A stretch of 11,339 bases of DNA from Desulfobacterales bacterium (GTDB lineage: Bacteria > Desulfobacterota > DSM-4660 > Desulfatiglandales > B25-G16). Every line of letters begins with the position of its first letter. Within the stretch, counting starts at the first letter, position 1. A program made the translations under genes and the position numbers. This document shows positions 1-7,024 of this stretch, one piece after another. The stretch spans positions 1 to 11,339 of the forward strand of contig JABXJY010000060.1 of assembly GCA_013375385.1 (NCBI GenBank), read 5' to 3'. Below the pieces are notes generated by a model. That model saw only the letters and a program-made list of their open reading frames with translations. It made no database searches and was not told the DNA's origin.

Positions 1-14
1 AGGGAGCCGCGGAT

Positions 15-1727
15 ATGACCAAAACCGATTCTACCCCCCCAACTGATTTCATTCGCAGTATTATCGGAGAAGACGTGAAGGCAAATAAGAACGGAGGTCG
101 CGTGCACACGCGGTTTCCACCGGAGCCAAACGGCTACCTGCACATTGGACACGCCAAATCCATCTGCCTCAATTTTGGTATCGCCGCCGAAAACAAGGGA
201 GGCCTCTGCAATCTGCGATTCGATGATACCAATCCGAGCAAGGAGGAGGTTGAATATGTGGAATCCATCAAGGAAGACGTCAGGTGGCTCGGATTCGATT
301 GGGGTGATCGGTTGTTTTACGCATCCGACTACTTTGACAAGCTCTATGAGTACGCCGTTCAGTTAATTAAAGACAGCAAGGCCTACGTCTGCGACCTGAG
401 TCCGGAGGAAATCAGAGAGTACAGGGGAACCCTGACCAAGCCCGGCAAGGAAAGCCCGTATCGGTCACGCTCTGTCGAAGCGAACCTGGACCTGTTCGAG
501 CGCATGCGGGCAGGAGAATTCGAGGATGGATCCCACGTACTTCGGGCAAAGATCGATATGGCATCTCCAAATCTGAACATGCGAGATCCGGTCATCTACC
601 GCATCCTGCACGCAGAGCATCACCGAACGGGCGATAAATGGTGCATCTATCCGACTTATGACTTTACCCATGGGCAGTCGGATTCCATCGAAGGGATCAC
701 ACATTCTATCTGCACCCTCGAATTTGAGGATCATCGCCCCCTGTACGACTGGTTTCTTGAACAATTGAAAATCTTTCATCCACAGCAAATCGAGTTCGCC
801 CGCCTCAATCTCAGCCACACCGTGATGAGTAAGCGAAAGCTTCTGGAACTGGTAGAGCAAGGGGTTGTCTCCGGATGGGACGATCCACGGATGCCCACAC
901 TCGTGGGGTTACGGAGACGGGGCTACACACCAGAGGCAATCCGAGACTTCTGTGAGCGCATCGGGGTGGCCAAGAGGGATAGTATGGTCGATATAGCGCT
1001 GCTCGATCACAGCATACGGGAAGATCTGAATCAACGAGCTCCCCGTGTGATGGCTGTGTTGCGTCCCCTTCGGGTGGTCATTGACAACTATCCAGAGGAC
1101 CAGGTGGAAGAGTTGGAGGCCGTGAACAATCCGGAGGATCCCGGTATGGGGACACGGAAGGTTCCTTTTTCACGGGTCCTGTATATCGAACAGGAGGATT
1201 TTCTTGAGGACCCACCAAAAAAGTTCTTCCGCCTGGCTCCCGGTCGTGAGGTACGGCTACGATACGCCTATTTTATCAAATGTGTGGATGTGGTCAGGGA
1301 TGAAAAAACTGGCGAGGTGGTTGAGCTGCACTGTACCTATGATCCGGAGACACGCGGTGGCTGGGCCCCGGACGGGCGCAAGGTCAAGGCAACGTTGCAC
1401 TGGGTTTCGGCTGCGCATTCACTCTCAGCCGAAGTGCACCTGTACGATCATCTCTTCTTGAAGGCAGATCCGACCGATGAAAAGGACGGTGCCGATTTCA
1501 AGACATATTTGAATCCGAACTCATTGGAGACGTTGACTTCGTGCCGGGTTGAACCAGCTCTGGCAGGCGCACCCCCGGGAAGCAGATACCAGTTCGAGAG
1601 GTTGGGCTATTTCTGCGTCGACACCAAGGATTCCTCCGATGAAGCACCTGTATTCAATCGAACAGTAACCTTACGCGATACATGGGCCAAGATCAAGAAG
1701 GCACACAATAAGAACACGGACGGCTAA
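15..1727 (+). CDS. glnS: Glutaminyl-tRNA synthetase
   Basis: This cytoplasmic class I aminoacyl-tRNA synthetase charges tRNA-Gln with glutamine using ATP. The 570 residues are close to the usual bacterial length of about 550. The N-terminal Rossmann domain carries [15 protein letters not shown], with the HIGH motif at residues 43-46, followed by RFDDTNP at 69-75. The GlnRS-type signature YPTYDFTHG...[11 protein letters not shown] spans about 212-246. The KMSKS-equivalent loop is VMSKRKL at 270-276. The anticodon-binding beta-barrel region follows from about residue 345. The ATG is preceded by GGGAG eight bases upstream, which supports this start; any promoter lies outside the window. The [15 protein letters not shown] stretch argues for GlnRS over the related GluRS. 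A dedicated GlnRS implies that this organism need not rely only on the Glu-tRNA-Gln amidotransferase route for tRNA-Gln. I see no frameshift or truncation. Confidence 0.98.
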   Translation: MTKTDSTPPTDFIRSIIGEDVKANKNGGRVHTRFPPEPNGYLHIGHAKSICLNFGIAAENKGGLCNLRFDDTNPSKEEVEYVESIKEDVRWLGFDWGDRLFYASDYFDKLYEYAVQLIKDSKAYVCDLSPEEIREYRGTLTKPGKESPYRSRSVEANLDLFERMRAGEFEDGSHVLRAKIDMASPNLNMRDPVIYRILHAEHHRTGDKWCIYPTYDFTHGQSDSIEGITHSICTLEFEDHRPLYDWFLEQLKIFHPQQIEFARLNLSHTVMSKRKLLELVEQGVVSGWDDPRMPTLVGLRRRGYTPEAIRDFCERIGVAKRDSMVDIALLDHSIREDLNQRAPRVMAVLRPLRVVIDNYPEDQVEELEAVNNPEDPGMGTRKVPFSRVLYIEQEDFLEDPPKKFFRLAPGREVRLRYAYFIKCVDVVRDEKTGEVVELHCTYDPETRGGWAPDGRKVKATLHWVSAAHSLSAEVHLYDHLFLKADPTDEKDGADFKTYLNPNSLETLTSCRVEPALAGAPPGSRYQFERLGYFCVDTKDSSDEAPVFNRTVTLRDTWAKIKKAHNKNTDG

Positions 1728-1941
1728 CCCCTGGCGCACTCCCCGCAGGTTGCTGCGTGAAAAGGGGGATCTCCCGCAATTCGTGCTCCCCTATCATTCT
1801 TAATCGGTTATGTCTTTCCCAAACAAGGTCTTTGCTATGATCAATTTCTGCTTCTTTAGCCAATACCAGATCCACTAGAATTTGACACGCTATTCCTCCT
1901 TTAATATCTGGTTTAAAAAATTTGACCTCACTCTCTGGCAT
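1693..1941 (-). other. Doubtful small ORF, possible gene relic, in the glnS-PHP gap
   Basis: This is an open frame of 82 codons running against glnS and overlapping its 3' end by 35 bp. I do not recognise the product. The first 55 or so residues (MPESEVKFFKPD, then a stretch ending near HELREIPLF) have a protein-like mix of charged and hydrophobic residues. The last 25 residues are rich in Pro, Ser and Cys and look like chance translation. No Shine-Dalgarno precedes the ATG, and a stop lies four codons upstream in frame. The stretch is more AT-rich than the flanking genes. It could be a relic of a decayed gene, a real small gene, or chance. Confidence 0.2.
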
Positions 1942-1970
1942 TTGATACTGTTATGATAACAATAGATAAT
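1942..1970 (+). promoter_or_regulatory. Sigma70-like promoter for the PHP phosphoesterase gene
   Basis: A -35 box TTGATA (1942-1947) and a -10 box GATAAT (1965-1970) are separated by exactly 17 bases, each matching the consensus at five of six positions. Transcription would start near 1977, leaving a leader of about 47 bases before the PHP start at 2024. The leader contains a four-codon ATG...TAA mini-ORF (1974-1988) of unknown relevance. Confidence 0.6.
1949..1961. promoter_or_regulatory. Palindromic operator-like site inside promoter spacer
   Basis: TGTTATGATAACA is a perfect inverted repeat with 6-bp arms around one central base. It sits entirely between the -35 and -10 boxes of the promoter at 1942-1970, where a bound repressor would block RNA polymerase. 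The cognate regulator is unknown and is not encoded in this window. Chance occurrence in AT-rich DNA is possible. Confidence 0.4.
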
Positions 1971-2023
1971 CCTCATGAAATCCTGCTAACCGTGGGTTTC
2001 GACAGAACATTAGATTACTACCA

Positions 2024-2863
2024 ATGATCGACCTTCATGTACACAGCAGTGCATCCAGCGATGCCAGGGGTTCGGTGCTTGATTACTGGGAACAGGCCCG
2101 AAAAGTCGGCATACAAATACTCTGTCTAACCAACCATCTCGAATACATGCATAAATCCACTGGACTTGTGGACATCAACTTTAAGCGAGATTTCGAGAAA
2201 TACGAAGAGGAATTCAAGACAACCGCGTCTTTAAAGGAGGGCCCGGAAATCCTGCTCGGCGCCGAATTAGGCAACCGCTTCAACTACAGGGATCAGATGG
2301 AAGAATACATTAGATATTTCGACTGGGATTTTCTAACGGGATCCGCCCATGTGGTGGATGGATTCGGTATTGCAGCGAGCCACGGCATCGGATACTTTGA
2401 GGGAAAGAGCGAAGAGGAGGCCTATGGGTGCTATTTTGACAAGGTCGAGAAGCTCCTGAACTGGGGCCCATTCCAGACTTTTGCGCACTTTGACATTATC
2501 AAGCGCAATGGTATCACCTTTTACGGACCTTTCAGGGCAGAAAAGTACCGCGACAGGATATACAGATTACTCAGGTTAATAAAGGAAAAGGACATGGCCC
2601 TGGAACTCAACACCTCGGGTTACTTTCAGAATCCTCAGGAACCCTACCCCTGCCGGCAAATACTGGAAATGGCCTATGAAACCGGCATCAGAAAGGTGAC
2701 CATCGGATCTGACTGCCATGACCCCAAGAATCTGGGCCGAGGCATACACCAGGGACTAGCGCTCTTAAAAGAGGTAGGATTCAAAGAGATTACCTTCTTC
2801 AGAAAAAAAGTCCCATGCAAATTTGACCTCATGACAAAATCAGGATCTTTAAATGACAAATGA
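2024..2863 (+). CDS. PHP-domain phosphoesterase, histidinol-phosphatase-like
   Basis: This 279-residue protein belongs to the PHP metal-dependent phosphoesterase superfamily and resembles the HisK/HisJ type of histidinol-phosphatase, which is about 270 residues long. The expected metal ligands are visible: H5 and H7 in HVH, D13, H38 in TNHLEYMH, E81 in GAELGNR, H109 in GSAHVVDG, H155 and D157 in AHFD, and D230 and H232 in GSDCHDP. The ELNTSGY stretch at 194-200 is typical of this subgroup. The start at 2024 places HVH at residues 5-7 as in the family, although no Shine-Dalgarno is visible before it. The gene stands alone behind its own promoter, with no other his genes nearby, so a role in histidine synthesis is not shown by context; another phosphomonoester substrate is possible. 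It converges on the zinc-ribbon gene with only 10 bases between the stop codons. Confidence 0.85.
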   Translation: MIDLHVHSSASSDARGSVLDYWEQARKVGIQILCLTNHLEYMHKSTGLVDINFKRDFEKYEEEFKTTASLKEGPEILLGAELGNRFNYRDQMEEYIRYFDWDFLTGSAHVVDGFGIAASHGIGYFEGKSEEEAYGCYFDKVEKLLNWGPFQTFAHFDIIKRNGITFYGPFRAEKYRDRIYRLLRLIKEKDMALELNTSGYFQNPQEPYPCRQILEMAYETGIRKVTIGSDCHDPKNLGRGIHQGLALLKEVGFKEITFFRKKVPCKFDLMTKSGSLNDK

Positions 2864-3887
2864 AGACCCCAAGTTAGAGGCCGCGGCCGAACTTCAGGGC
2901 ATTTTTGTTGATGCCGACACGCATATGCTCCTGGATCACCTCGTGGCCCGTGTCACTGAAAGGAAGGTAGACCAGGGTTGATTTCTCTATGGTAAAGCTG
3001 ACCCGGGGAAGGAGGGGGAAGATCTTCGTTTTGATAAGGCCCGAGCTGGCCAGAGTGATCTTCATGCTCTGGGCGGCCTCGGTTTGAGGAAGGGTAACCG
3101 GATAGAGATTCCTTTTGGGGACTACCTTCTCCATTTCGAAGGCTTTCTGGCTTACGGTCATCTGCCTGGCCACTCGCAGAAAGACCTTGGGTCGGATCTT
3201 AAAGGCCGGGATCCAGAAGGCCATACCCTGATCCTCCCAATGCCTTTGTACCACCTTGGGCTGGTTGGTGAGACGGATGAAATCGGCGTAGGAATTGATC
3301 TTGAGGCCGTTGTCCCCTGCACTTATTCTCCAAAAGGGCAAATATATGCTGGTTTCGTCCCTGCCCGGGATGGCCCCGAAGCCCACCTGGATAAACTTGC
3401 CCTCCGAGGCCTCCCAGACCGTATCACAGTTCTTGCAGGTCAGGGCCACACTGTCCCTTTCGCCATCCAAGTTCCAGCCGCACTGCGGGCATATGGTTGC
3501 CATAAAGGCCATCTGCCACCTGGGGCTATCGTCTATGGCCGGGGCAAAAATGTCTTCGCCCCGAGGCAGGTTGGCAATGGGTCTGTTTGTCACTGCATCA
3601 AAAACCTTGTTTTTTTGCACAAACAGGGGCAGGTAGATAAGGCTCAAGGCCTTGCCGATATAGGCCCGGTGGAGGAGCTTGCCAGAGCCGAAGGCTAGAG
3701 TGTGCCTTCCCACTTTGGCCAGCACATCGGCGGCCCTTAGGGAGCACTTCAGGAATGAGCCGTTCACATCCGGGGAGACGAATCTCATCTTCAGGACCTG
3801 CGGCCTTAGCCCCAGGGACATGGGGAGTTGCTTAAAGGCCGTGCCCTGACGCGTGATGTCCACAATGCGGTGGCCGGATGGATGTAT

Positions 3888-3890
3888 CCC
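3888..3890 (-). other. Frameshift point in zinc-ribbon gene
   Basis: On the coding strand this is the GGG of TGTCGGGATACA. Upstream of it the frame reads GSAYFCR; downstream the protein-like frame is one base later. One extra base in the G run is the simplest explanation. No obvious slippery heptamer or downstream stimulatory structure was seen. Confidence 0.6.
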
Positions 3891-3926
3891 GACAGAAGTA
3901 TGCGCTACCCTTAAAACGCACACAGG

Positions 3927-3999
3927 GGGCATAGAGGAATTCTTTATCTGACGACTTGTGGGGCAGGAGGAAGCGGAAATAATCGCGGGCATAGAGGAA
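3927..3999. repeat. 13-bp direct repeat pair in zinc-ribbon gene
   Basis: GGGCATAGAGGAA occurs at 3927-3939 and again at 3987-3999, exactly 60 bp apart and therefore in the same codon phase. On the coding strand both copies encode FLYA (NFLYARDY and EFLYAPCV). This looks like a short coincident or internally duplicated protein motif next to the first zinc ribbon, not a mobile repeat. Confidence 0.6.
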
Positions 4000-4102
4000 G
4001 TTCGTCACATTGCAGTAGGGGCAGCGAGTCAGGTGGTCGGTTTCCTCGAGCTCAATAGGGGCGCCGCACTGTGGGCACTCTTGCTCTATGGAGAATCCCA
4101 TG

Positions 4103-4216
4103 TTACCCTAACTTTTCCCCGCACTGATTGCAGAACACAGAGTCAGGCAGGTTCTCCGCCGTGCAATTGGGACAGGCCTTAGGGATAGGTTTTTCATCCG
4201 CCTGGTGTCCGCACTT
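4103..4216 (-). pseudogene. Detached C-terminal zinc ribbons of the SPFH protein
   Basis: After the frame break near 4217-4227 the original SPFH reading frame continues in another phase. It encodes the second half of ribbon 2 (FCPKCGHQ), a short linker and a complete third ribbon (CPNC, ten residues, CNQC, then GEKLG), ending at TAA 4103-4105. No separate start codon or ribosome binding site fits this segment, so it is probably translated only if the ribosome changes frame. Its stop lies one base before the start of the zinc-ribbon gene, as expected for the true end of the upstream operon gene. Confidence 0.7.
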
Positions 4217-5213
4217 GGGGCAGAATCTTGCCGCAGTTGACGCACTGATCGAAAACCACCTGCTGATGACCGCAGTGGGGACAGAATTTGGCGTCTTTGG
4301 GAATCGGGTTTTTGCAGTCCGGGCAATTGATCTCTTGGGGTGCAGCGCTGGCACCAGCGCCCCTCTGGGGCCTAAGGGTCTCTGCAAACATGGCCGGCAT
4401 CATGAAACCCAAGCCCATGCCCAAACCCGAGCCGGCATCCCCTGGAGATTCGGCGGCCTTTTCCATGGCCATGGCCGCCTTCATCTTGACCAGTCTGTCC
4501 AGATCCTGGATCACGCTTAGGCGGCTCTTGTCGTCAATGGCCTTTTGCACCTCGGGCGGTGGGGTGATGGAGGTGATGTAGATATGTCTCAAGGCCAGGC
4601 CAAAGCGGCTGTAATCATCTTGCAGGCGCTTTTGCAGGCCTTCAGACAGCTGGTCATATCGCCCTGGCAGATTGAAGAGGCTGTCCAGGTTTTCACCCAG
4701 ATGGTCGTTAAAGCGTGAGACAATGACCCGCTTGAGATATTCCTCGATCTCTTCGGTGGTGTATTTTCCCATGGTGCCTACCAGGCTGTTGATAAACAAC
4801 ACCGGCTGGACCACCTGAATGTTGAATACGCCATGGGCCCGCAGGCGAATCAGCCCCAGTTCCGAGTCTTTGAAGGCCACCGGGTCCCTGGTGCCCCATT
4901 TGAGGTTGGGGAAGACCTTCATGTTGGCGATATACACCTCGGCCCGCAGCGGGCTCCTCATGCCCCAGGGCAGGGCCAGGATTTTGGTTAAAACCGGGAC
5001 ATTGGCTGTGACCAGGGTGTGACGGCCGGGGCCAAAGGCATCGGAGGCTTTGCCTTTATAGAATAATACGCCCGCCTGGCTCTCTCGAACAATGAGTTGG
5101 GCCCCGAACTTGATTTCACCGGAGCCTTTCTCTGGGATCCTGTGCACCAGTTCCCGGCCCGTCTCATCAAACCATTCTATTACCTCTAAGAAAATGATGT
5201 TATCGGTTCCCAT
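4194..5213 (-). CDS. SPFH-domain protein with C-terminal zinc ribbons (YdjI/virion-core type), C-terminus frameshifted
   Basis: This is a cytoplasmic or membrane-associated SPFH (stomatin/prohibitin/flotillin/HflK) family protein of the zinc-ribbon subgroup, often named virion core protein and including Bacillus subtilis YdjI. The SPFH fold covers about residues 20-225 (IEWFDETG, FGPGRHTL, then YITSITPPPEVQKAIDDKS). A Met/Gly-rich linker (GLGMGLGFMMPAM) follows, then ribbon 1: CPDC, ten residues, CPHC (C297, C300, C311, C314). Ribbon 2 begins CVNCGKILP but the frame then breaks and stops at 4194. The start at ATG 5213 follows GGGGG four bases upstream and gives MGTDNIIF; a GTG at 5228 would add five residues and is less likely. 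As read, the protein has 339 residues; the restored version would have 376. It was the first gene of an operon with the zinc-ribbon protein. The SPFH domain itself is undamaged, so partial function is possible. In B. subtilis the related gene sits in the pspA-ydjGHI operon for membrane stress; no pspA is visible here. Confidence 0.85.
   Translation of the reverse strand: MGTDNIIFLEVIEWFDETGRELVHRIPEKGSGEIKFGAQLIVRESQAGVLFYKGKASDAFGPGRHTLVTANVPVLTKILALPWGMRSPLRAEVYIANMKVFPNLKWGTRDPVAFKDSELGLIRLRAHGVFNIQVVQPVLFINSLVGTMGKYTTEEIEEYLKRVIVSRFNDHLGENLDSLFNLPGRYDQLSEGLQKRLQDDYSRFGLALRHIYITSITPPPEVQKAIDDKSRLSVIQDLDRLVKMKAAMAMEKAAESPGDAGSGLGMGLGFMMPAMFAETLRPQRGAGASAAPQEINCPDCKNPIPKDAKFCPHCGHQQVVFDQCVNCGKILPQVRTPGG
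4217..4227 (-). other. Frame break in the SPFH gene consistent with a 20-bp deletion
   Basis: The coding strand reads GATTCTGCCCC. Read in the upstream frame this gives K-I-L-P, the normal linker of a zinc ribbon; read one base later it gives F-C-P, the normal second knuckle. Ribbons 1 and 3 of this protein have ten residues between their Cys pairs. Restoring a ten-residue linker in ribbon 2 requires exactly 20 missing bases, the distance expected if TTCTGCCC occurred in both places and one copy plus the intervening DNA was lost. The restored gene length, 1131 bases, divides by three. Confidence 0.55.
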
Positions 5214-5228
5214 ATATCCCCCTTTCAC

Positions 5229-5513
5229 CGATTGAGACCTTTACAGCATCGTATGGTGCCTCACCGGGCTAACCTACCTGAAAATTTGAAACGACCACAT
5301 AATCTGAACTATTATGAGGCCCGCCCTGGCGCGAAGTCTCTGGAATATCATATGATCACTTTATTATTTCTCAGCTGAATTCTACCTCCTCATGCCTCAT
5401 AAGCCACGTCTGGGCCAGGGGCATAATCAAAAAAAGATACACATACCCTGGACTTTGACCGTTACCCTGCAGATAGTCCGTTTTAGGTAGCGCAGGGGAA
5501 CCAAATCTGATAT
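5229..5513. other. Divergent intergenic region, SPFH/HD genes
   Basis: This non-coding stretch lies between the divergent SPFH and HD genes. It is expected to hold promoters for both, but I see no convincing -35/-10 pair. A 10-bp perfect palindrome ATCATATGAT lies at 5347-5356. The 70-codon minus-strand frame over 5371-5583 overlaps the HD gene and has no family resemblance. Confidence 0.35.
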
Positions 5514-5525
5514 TAACAATTGTTA
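5514..5525. promoter_or_regulatory. Palindrome abutting the HD gene start codon
   Basis: TAACAATTGTTA is a perfect 12-bp palindrome whose last base is the A of the HD gene ATG. It occupies the place where a Shine-Dalgarno would lie, and none is visible. It shares the half-site TGTTAT with the palindrome at 1949-1961. It may be an operator or chance AT-rich symmetry. Confidence 0.3.
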
Positions 5526-6166
5526 TGAAATCAACTATCGAGGACATAAGGACCTTTGCCATGAAATGCTTTTCCAAGGCCACTGGCAGTCACGACTGGG
5601 ATCACACCCAGCGGGTCTACAATTTGTGCATGCATATCGGGGAAGTTGAAGGGGCGGATATGGAGGTTCTGAAGATTGCAGCCTATCTCCATGATGTGGG
5701 GCGCTTCTACCAGGATGAATCAAAGGGAACCATCTGCCATGGAGAAAAAGGTGCACAGATGGCACGTGCCCTGTTGGAAGAATATCCAGTTTCCGATGCA
5801 CAGAAGGCCAATATCATCCACTCTATTAAATCTCACAGGTTTCGCGGTAAGTGCCGGCCTGAGACCCTGGAGGCAAAGATCCTCTTTGATGCTGACAAAC
5901 TGGATGCTACTGGTGCCATTGGAATTGCAAGGACCTTCCAGTTTGCAGGCGAGGTAGGGGCCAAACTCCACAACCCTTCTATCGATCCAGAGGATACCGA
6001 GCCATATACAGAAGAGGATACCGGGTATCGGGAATTCAAGCTAAAGCTATCCAAGATCAAGGACCGCATGCTCACTGCCGAGGGTCGCCGCATGGCCAGG
6101 GAGCGCCATGGATTTATGGAGATGTTTTTTGAGAGATTTTTGCAGGAGTATAGGGGTTACAAGTAG
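5525..6166 (+). CDS. HD-domain metal-dependent phosphohydrolase
   Basis: This is a soluble protein of 213 residues in the HD superfamily, resembling the small YedJ-like phosphohydrolases; the substrate is unknown. The metal ligands are H27 in HDWDH, the H56-D57 doublet in YLHDVGR, and D122/D124 in LFDADKLDATG. Further conserved histidines lie at H72 (CHGEKGA), H99 (IIHSI) and H104 (SHRFRG). The start at 5525 gives the usual helix of 20 or so residues before HDWDH. A Met at 5561 is preceded by AAGGA but would delete half of that helix, so I prefer 5525 even though it lacks a Shine-Dalgarno. The gene is monocistronic and its last 10 bases overlap the 3' end of the convergent TPR gene. Nucleotide or signalling-nucleotide hydrolysis is plausible for the family, but nothing here decides it. 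Confidence 0.85.
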   Translation: MKSTIEDIRTFAMKCFSKATGSHDWDHTQRVYNLCMHIGEVEGADMEVLKIAAYLHDVGRFYQDESKGTICHGEKGAQMARALLEEYPVSDAQKANIIHSIKSHRFRGKCRPETLEAKILFDADKLDATGAIGIARTFQFAGEVGAKLHNPSIDPEDTEPYTEEDTGYREFKLKLSKIKDRMLTAEGRRMARERHGFMEMFFERFLQEYRGYK

Positions 6167-6702
6167 GGAGGGTCAGCAGGCCATGGGACCACGGCCCGGA
6201 ATCGGCCGAGTGCAAGTATAGGCCCGGCATCATCATACATCTTATCCAGCTCATATGCCTTCTCAAAACTACTCTGGGTCTTATTTTTGAGCCCCTCTGC
6301 GAGGGCAGTGAGTATGCTCACCCCATCTGAGTAGATACCCACATTAAGGCCATAGTAATAGTACCCATCGGGCTTGTTGGGCCCTTGCTCAATGGCCTTT
6401 TGCGCGTATTTCATGCCGTCCTTGCCATACCTGGCACAGATATCCTTCCATCCCTCAACGTTTTGCTTCTTTACCTCTTCCCCATGGTCCCGGTATGCCC
6501 TCGCACACTTCCAGTTTGCCTCATAGTCATTGGGGTTTGCCTCCAATGCCTTGAGGTATAGGTCAATGGCCCGCTTGTAGTTCTCCATTCCCCCCTGGTT
6601 GTAAAGTGCATCGGCCTCAGACAGGTAGTCCTCAGCCATGAGGCCCATGGGAGAGATAAAGACAAGAAGAAAAACGAGACCGCCCAATAGAAACCATTTC
6701 AT
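6157..6702 (-). CDS. Exported TPR protein, TatT-like, apparently C-terminally truncated
   Basis: This 181-residue protein begins MKWF, with a signal peptide whose hydrophobic core LLGGLVFLLVFI is followed by a likely signal-peptidase I site, LMA-ED. There is no lipobox Cys. It should be periplasmic. Helical TPR-like repeats follow (YKRAIDLYLKALEANPNDYEANW, then YAQKAIEQGPNKPDGYYYYG). The GYYYYGLNVG, FEKAYELDKMY and AGPILALGRF pattern resembles the TRAP-transporter TatT-like TPR family (recognised by eye). Family members normally continue for several more helices after the PWP motif, whereas here the frame ends six residues later (ADPPYL), in DNA shared with the convergent HD gene; I infer loss of the C-terminus. 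The start is set by GGAGG seven bases before ATG 6702; an in-frame extension to 6849 would bury the signal peptide. No TRAP transporter genes are adjacent. Confidence 0.75.
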   Translation of the reverse strand: MKWFLLGGLVFLLVFISPMGLMAEDYLSEADALYNQGGMENYKRAIDLYLKALEANPNDYEANWKCARAYRDHGEEVKKQNVEGWKDICARYGKDGMKYAQKAIEQGPNKPDGYYYYGLNVGIYSDGVSILTALAEGLKNKTQSSFEKAYELDKMYDDAGPILALGRFRAVVPWPADPPYL

Positions 6703-6816
6703 CCCCGCACCTCCCATTACTCGATAGGTATAGAGACTATGATAGATTGTGGTTGGTGGAAAGTCCCCCTTTGGCTCACGAGCCTGAAAAAAAACCACAC
6801 AAGAGAGGGCCTGGTT

Positions 6817-6845
6817 ATGATATGATAGGCATATCAAAACCTCAA
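6817..6845 (-). promoter_or_regulatory. Sigma70-like promoter for the TPR gene
   Basis: On the minus strand, -35 TTGAGG (6845-6840) and -10 TATCAT (6822-6817) are 17 bases apart, matching the consensus at four and five positions. Transcription would start near 6810, giving a leader of just over 100 bases before the ATG at 6702. Confidence 0.45.
6818..6836. promoter_or_regulatory. Inverted repeat overlapping TPR promoter
   Basis: TGATATGATAGGCATATCA has perfect 7-bp arms (TGATATG and CATATCA) around a 5-bp centre. It covers the -10 box and most of the spacer of the TPR promoter on the minus strand, a good location for a repressor operator. No regulator gene is adjacent. Confidence 0.45.
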
Positions 6846-6943
6846 CCACTTTTTCCCTCTGTCCGTCTCATAGTATCTACCAGCCGAGCTCGAAATCCGT
6901 GCTGAAGGATTTGCAAGATCAGGTTTTGCCTGTTACAAATAAT

Positions 6944-6972
6944 TTGATATTGTGGCTGTTTCTGGCTATGAT
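6944..6972 (+). promoter_or_regulatory. Sigma70-like promoter for the DJ-1/DUF362/NapHG operon
   Basis: A -35 box TTGATA (6944-6949) and a -10 box TATGAT (6967-6972) are 17 bases apart, each matching five of six consensus positions. Transcription would begin near 6979, about 45 bases before the DJ-1 start codon. No palindrome lies in its spacer. Confidence 0.6.
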
Positions 6973-7024
6973 AGTTCCCCTGATAGAAGCAGGGATTTGA
7001 TTAAGACAAAATGGAGGGCAACTC

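Larger units (their letters stand above)
2874..4101 (-). pseudogene. Double zinc-ribbon protein, partner of the SPFH gene, frameshifted
   Basis: Two frames together encode one protein of about 408 residues of unknown function. The 5' part (from ATG 4101) starts MGFSIEQ and has a zinc ribbon CPQC...CPYC (C9, C12, C27, C30). It stays on track up to GSAYFCR, then runs out of frame to a stop near 3832. The rest, from about HRIVDITRQG, continues in the frame ending at 2874 and carries a second ribbon, CPQCGWNL...CKNC, at about residues 204-225. Removing one C from the CCC run at 3888-3890 joins the frames into a continuous YFCRIHPSGHRIVDI. No membrane segment or signal peptide is evident. The start lies one base after the stop of the SPFH gene's original frame, so the two genes formed an operon. 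A sequencing error is an alternative to real inactivation. The downstream 372-codon frame also has an ATG at 3992, but its first residues look like out-of-frame translation. Confidence 0.75.

Noticed and set aside
465..860. 131-codon minus-strand open frame inside glnS
   Set aside because: It is antisense to the well-supported GlnRS domain, with no recognisable motif or ribosome binding site.
1728..1800. Rho-independent terminator after glnS
   Set aside because: There are G- and C-rich runs but no stable stem followed by a T tract.
3084..3698. 204-codon plus-strand open frame
   Set aside because: It lies wholly opposite the zinc-ribbon gene, whose CPQC/CKNC motifs are clear on the minus strand; its translation shows no family motif.
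3880..4230. Programmed ribosomal frameshifting in the SPFH/zinc-ribbon operon
   Set aside because: No slippery heptamer or clear downstream structure is visible at either break, and the SPFH break needs lost bases to rebuild a foldable ribbon, which favours mutation or sequence error.
4128..4520. 130-codon plus-strand open frame opposite the SPFH gene
   Set aside because: The sequence is explained by the SPFH linker and zinc ribbons on the minus strand.
6773..6794. GGCTC-AC-GAGCC hairpin next to a run of eight A as a terminator
   Set aside because: On the plus strand the stem is followed by A, not T; on the minus strand the T run precedes the stem. Neither direction gives an intrinsic terminator, and it lies in the TPR leader.
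6703..6849. N-terminal extension of the TPR protein to an ATG at 6849
   Set aside because: It would put 49 residues ahead of a good signal peptide, start upstream of the predicted transcript start, and ignore the strong GGAGG before 6702.
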